From: Clostridia bacterium
Lineage (GTDB): Bacteria; Bacillota; Clostridia; Christensenellales; Borkfalkiaceae
Assembly (NCBI GenBank): GCA_021204625.1
Contig: JAJPZA010000031.1
Location: 1-35,974 of the forward strand
Direction of reading: 5' to 3'
Length of the DNA stretch: 35,974 nucleotides
Of this stretch, positions 34,615-35,974 are shown in pieces. A program made the position numbers and the translations under genes. The stretch's first letter is position 1. Each line of letters starts with the position of its first letter. The notes beneath the pieces were generated by a model. The model was not told the DNA's origin. It made no database searches and worked only from the letters and a program-made list of their open reading frames with translations.

Positions 34615-35974
34615 ATGTTACAGGTAAACAACGTATCATTGCAGTACGGAAGCAAGAAGCTCTTCGAGGACGTCAATCTGAAGTTCACGAAGGGAAACTG
34701 CTACGGAATCATAGGCGCCAACGGCGCGGGAAAGTCCACGTTCCTCAAAATCCTGAGCGGCGAGGTAGAGCCGAACAAGGGAGACGTGTACATGGACAAG
34801 GGAGAAAGGATGTCCGTCCTGCAGCAGAACCAGAATGCGTACGACAATGTGACCGTGCTCCGCTGCGTGATGCTGGGCCACAAGAGGCTTGTGGACATCA
34901 TGGATGAAAAGGATGCCCTGTATGCAAAAGAGGATTTCTCCGAAGAAGACGGAATCCGCGCCAGCGAGCTGGAGAGCGAGTTCGCGGAGCTTGGCGGCTG
35001 GGAAGCCGAATACGAGGCCCAGTCTCTTCTCAACGACCTTGAAATCCCCGAGGAATGCCAGGACATGCTCATGGGCGACATAGACGCCAAGATGAAGATC
35101 AAGATTCTTCTCGCCCAGGCCCTTTTCGGAAATCCGGACATTCTGCTTCTGGACGAGCCCACGAACAATCTTGACATCCGCACCTGCCGCTGGCTGGAAA
35201 ATTATCTGCTCAATTTCGAGAACACCATAATAATCGTCTCCCATAACAGGCATTTCCTCAACAAGGTCTGCACCCATATATGCGATGTGGATTACGGACA
35301 CATCAACATGATGGTCGGAAACTACGATTTCTGGTACCAGACCTCGCAGCTCATCGCCCGCCAGCAGAGAGACCAGAACAAGAAGAATGAGCAGCGCGCC
35401 AAAGAGCTCCAGGATTTCATCCAGCGTTTCTCTGCAAACGCATCCAAATCCCGCCAGGCCACGTCCCGCAAGAAAGAGCTTGAAAAGCTCACCATAAACG
35501 ACTTCAAGCCCTCGCTCCGCAAGTACCCGTTCATAGAGTTCAAATTCGACCGCGACATAGGCAAGGACATTCTCATCGTCGAGCATCTCACCAAGAAAGG
35601 CTACTTCGAGGACGTCTCTTTCACCGTCCACAAGGACGAAAAGATTGGCATCGTGTCTGACAAGTCCACAACCGTCTCAATGCTCTACGAAATCCTCGTG
35701 GGCAAGGCAGAGCCCGATTCAGGCTCCGTGAAATGGGGCAAAACCATCCAGTTCGGCTATTTTCCCGAGAACAACAACGAGTTCTTCCAGGGCTGCGACC
35801 TGACTCTCGTCGAGTGGCTTTCCCAGTTCTCCAAGGATCATTATGAGGAATATCTCAGAGGCTGGCTGGGACGCATGCTTTTCTCCGGCGAAGAGGCCTT
35901 AAAGAAAGCCAAAGTCCTTTCCGGAGGCGAAAAGGTCCGCTGCATGCTTGCCAAGATGATGCTTGAGGGCGGCA
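34615..35974 (+). CDS. ABC-F family ATPase, YkpA/YbiT-like (truncated by window end)
   Basis: MLQVNNVSLQYGSKKLFEDVNLKF, GANGAGKSTFLKIL, LLLDEPTNNLDI, RFSANASKSRQATSRKKELEKL linker, VLSGGEKVRCMLAKMML. Confidence 0.92.
   Translation, partial: MLQVNNVSLQYGSKKLFEDVNLKFTKGNCYGIIGANGAGKSTFLKILSGEVEPNKGDVYMDKGERMSVLQQNQNAYDNVTVLRCVMLGHKRLVDIMDEKDALYAKEDFSEEDGIRASELESEFAELGGWEAEYEAQSLLNDLEIPEECQDMLMGDIDAKMKIKILLAQALFGNPDILLLDEPTNNLDIRTCRWLENYLLNFENTIIIVSHNRHFLNKVCTHICDVDYGHINMMVGNYDFWYQTSQLIARQQRDQNKKNEQRAKELQDFIQRFSANASKSRQATSRKKELEKLTINDFKPSLRKYPFIEFKFDRDIGKDILIVEHLTKKGYFEDVSFTVHKDEKIGIVSDKSTTVSMLYEILVGKAEPDSGSVKWGKTIQFGYFPENNNEFFQGCDLTLVEWLSQFSKDHYEEYLRGWLGRMLFSGEEALKKAKVLSGGEKVRCMLAKMMLEGG

Noticed and set aside
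34636-35631. 331-aa minus-strand ORF opposite the ABC-F gene
   Set aside because: Shadow ORF of the real ABC-F CDS (34615 onwards), caused by codon bias; no recognisable protein features.

Overview
A 36 kb bacterial chromosomal window, Bacillota/Clostridia-like by gene content (an inference only). It mixes housekeeping loci with accessory loci. Housekeeping: archaeal-type phosphoglycerate mutase, ung, MTA/SAH nucleosidase, Sfp-type PPTase, 1-PFK-like PfkB kinase, pyruvate kinase, RNase P RNA, tmRNA, an M29 aminopeptidase, an RlmI-like rRNA methyltransferase, a heterodimeric ABC exporter and an ABC-F ATPase. Accessory: an AAA/DUF4143 ATPase bracketed by 32-bp-period repeats, a two-ORF unit bracketed by 11-bp-period repeats and interrupted by an in-frame TGA, two paralogous orphan genes, a LytTR two-component system preceded by a strongly structured GC-rich segment, and a domain-permuted GH3 enzyme next to a repeat lipoprotein. 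I consider these the best leads: (1) a gene fusing an excisionase/MerR-like HTH to a beta-class DNA methyltransferase scaffold in which DPPY, HPTQKP and DPFxGSGTT all look destroyed (25133-26302), translationally coupled to an M29 aminopeptidase; (2) gene modules bracketed at both ends by co-oriented short-period repeats (32 bp and 11 bp); (3) a tmRNA with an atypical inferred tag ending LACAA, plus an echo of its 3' end about 225 bp downstream; (4) a candidate structured RNA at about 11485-11642; (5) a GTGC-N2-GCAC iteron-like operator cluster upstream of a frameshifted ABC transporter. All calls come from manual reading. No database or folding program was run.
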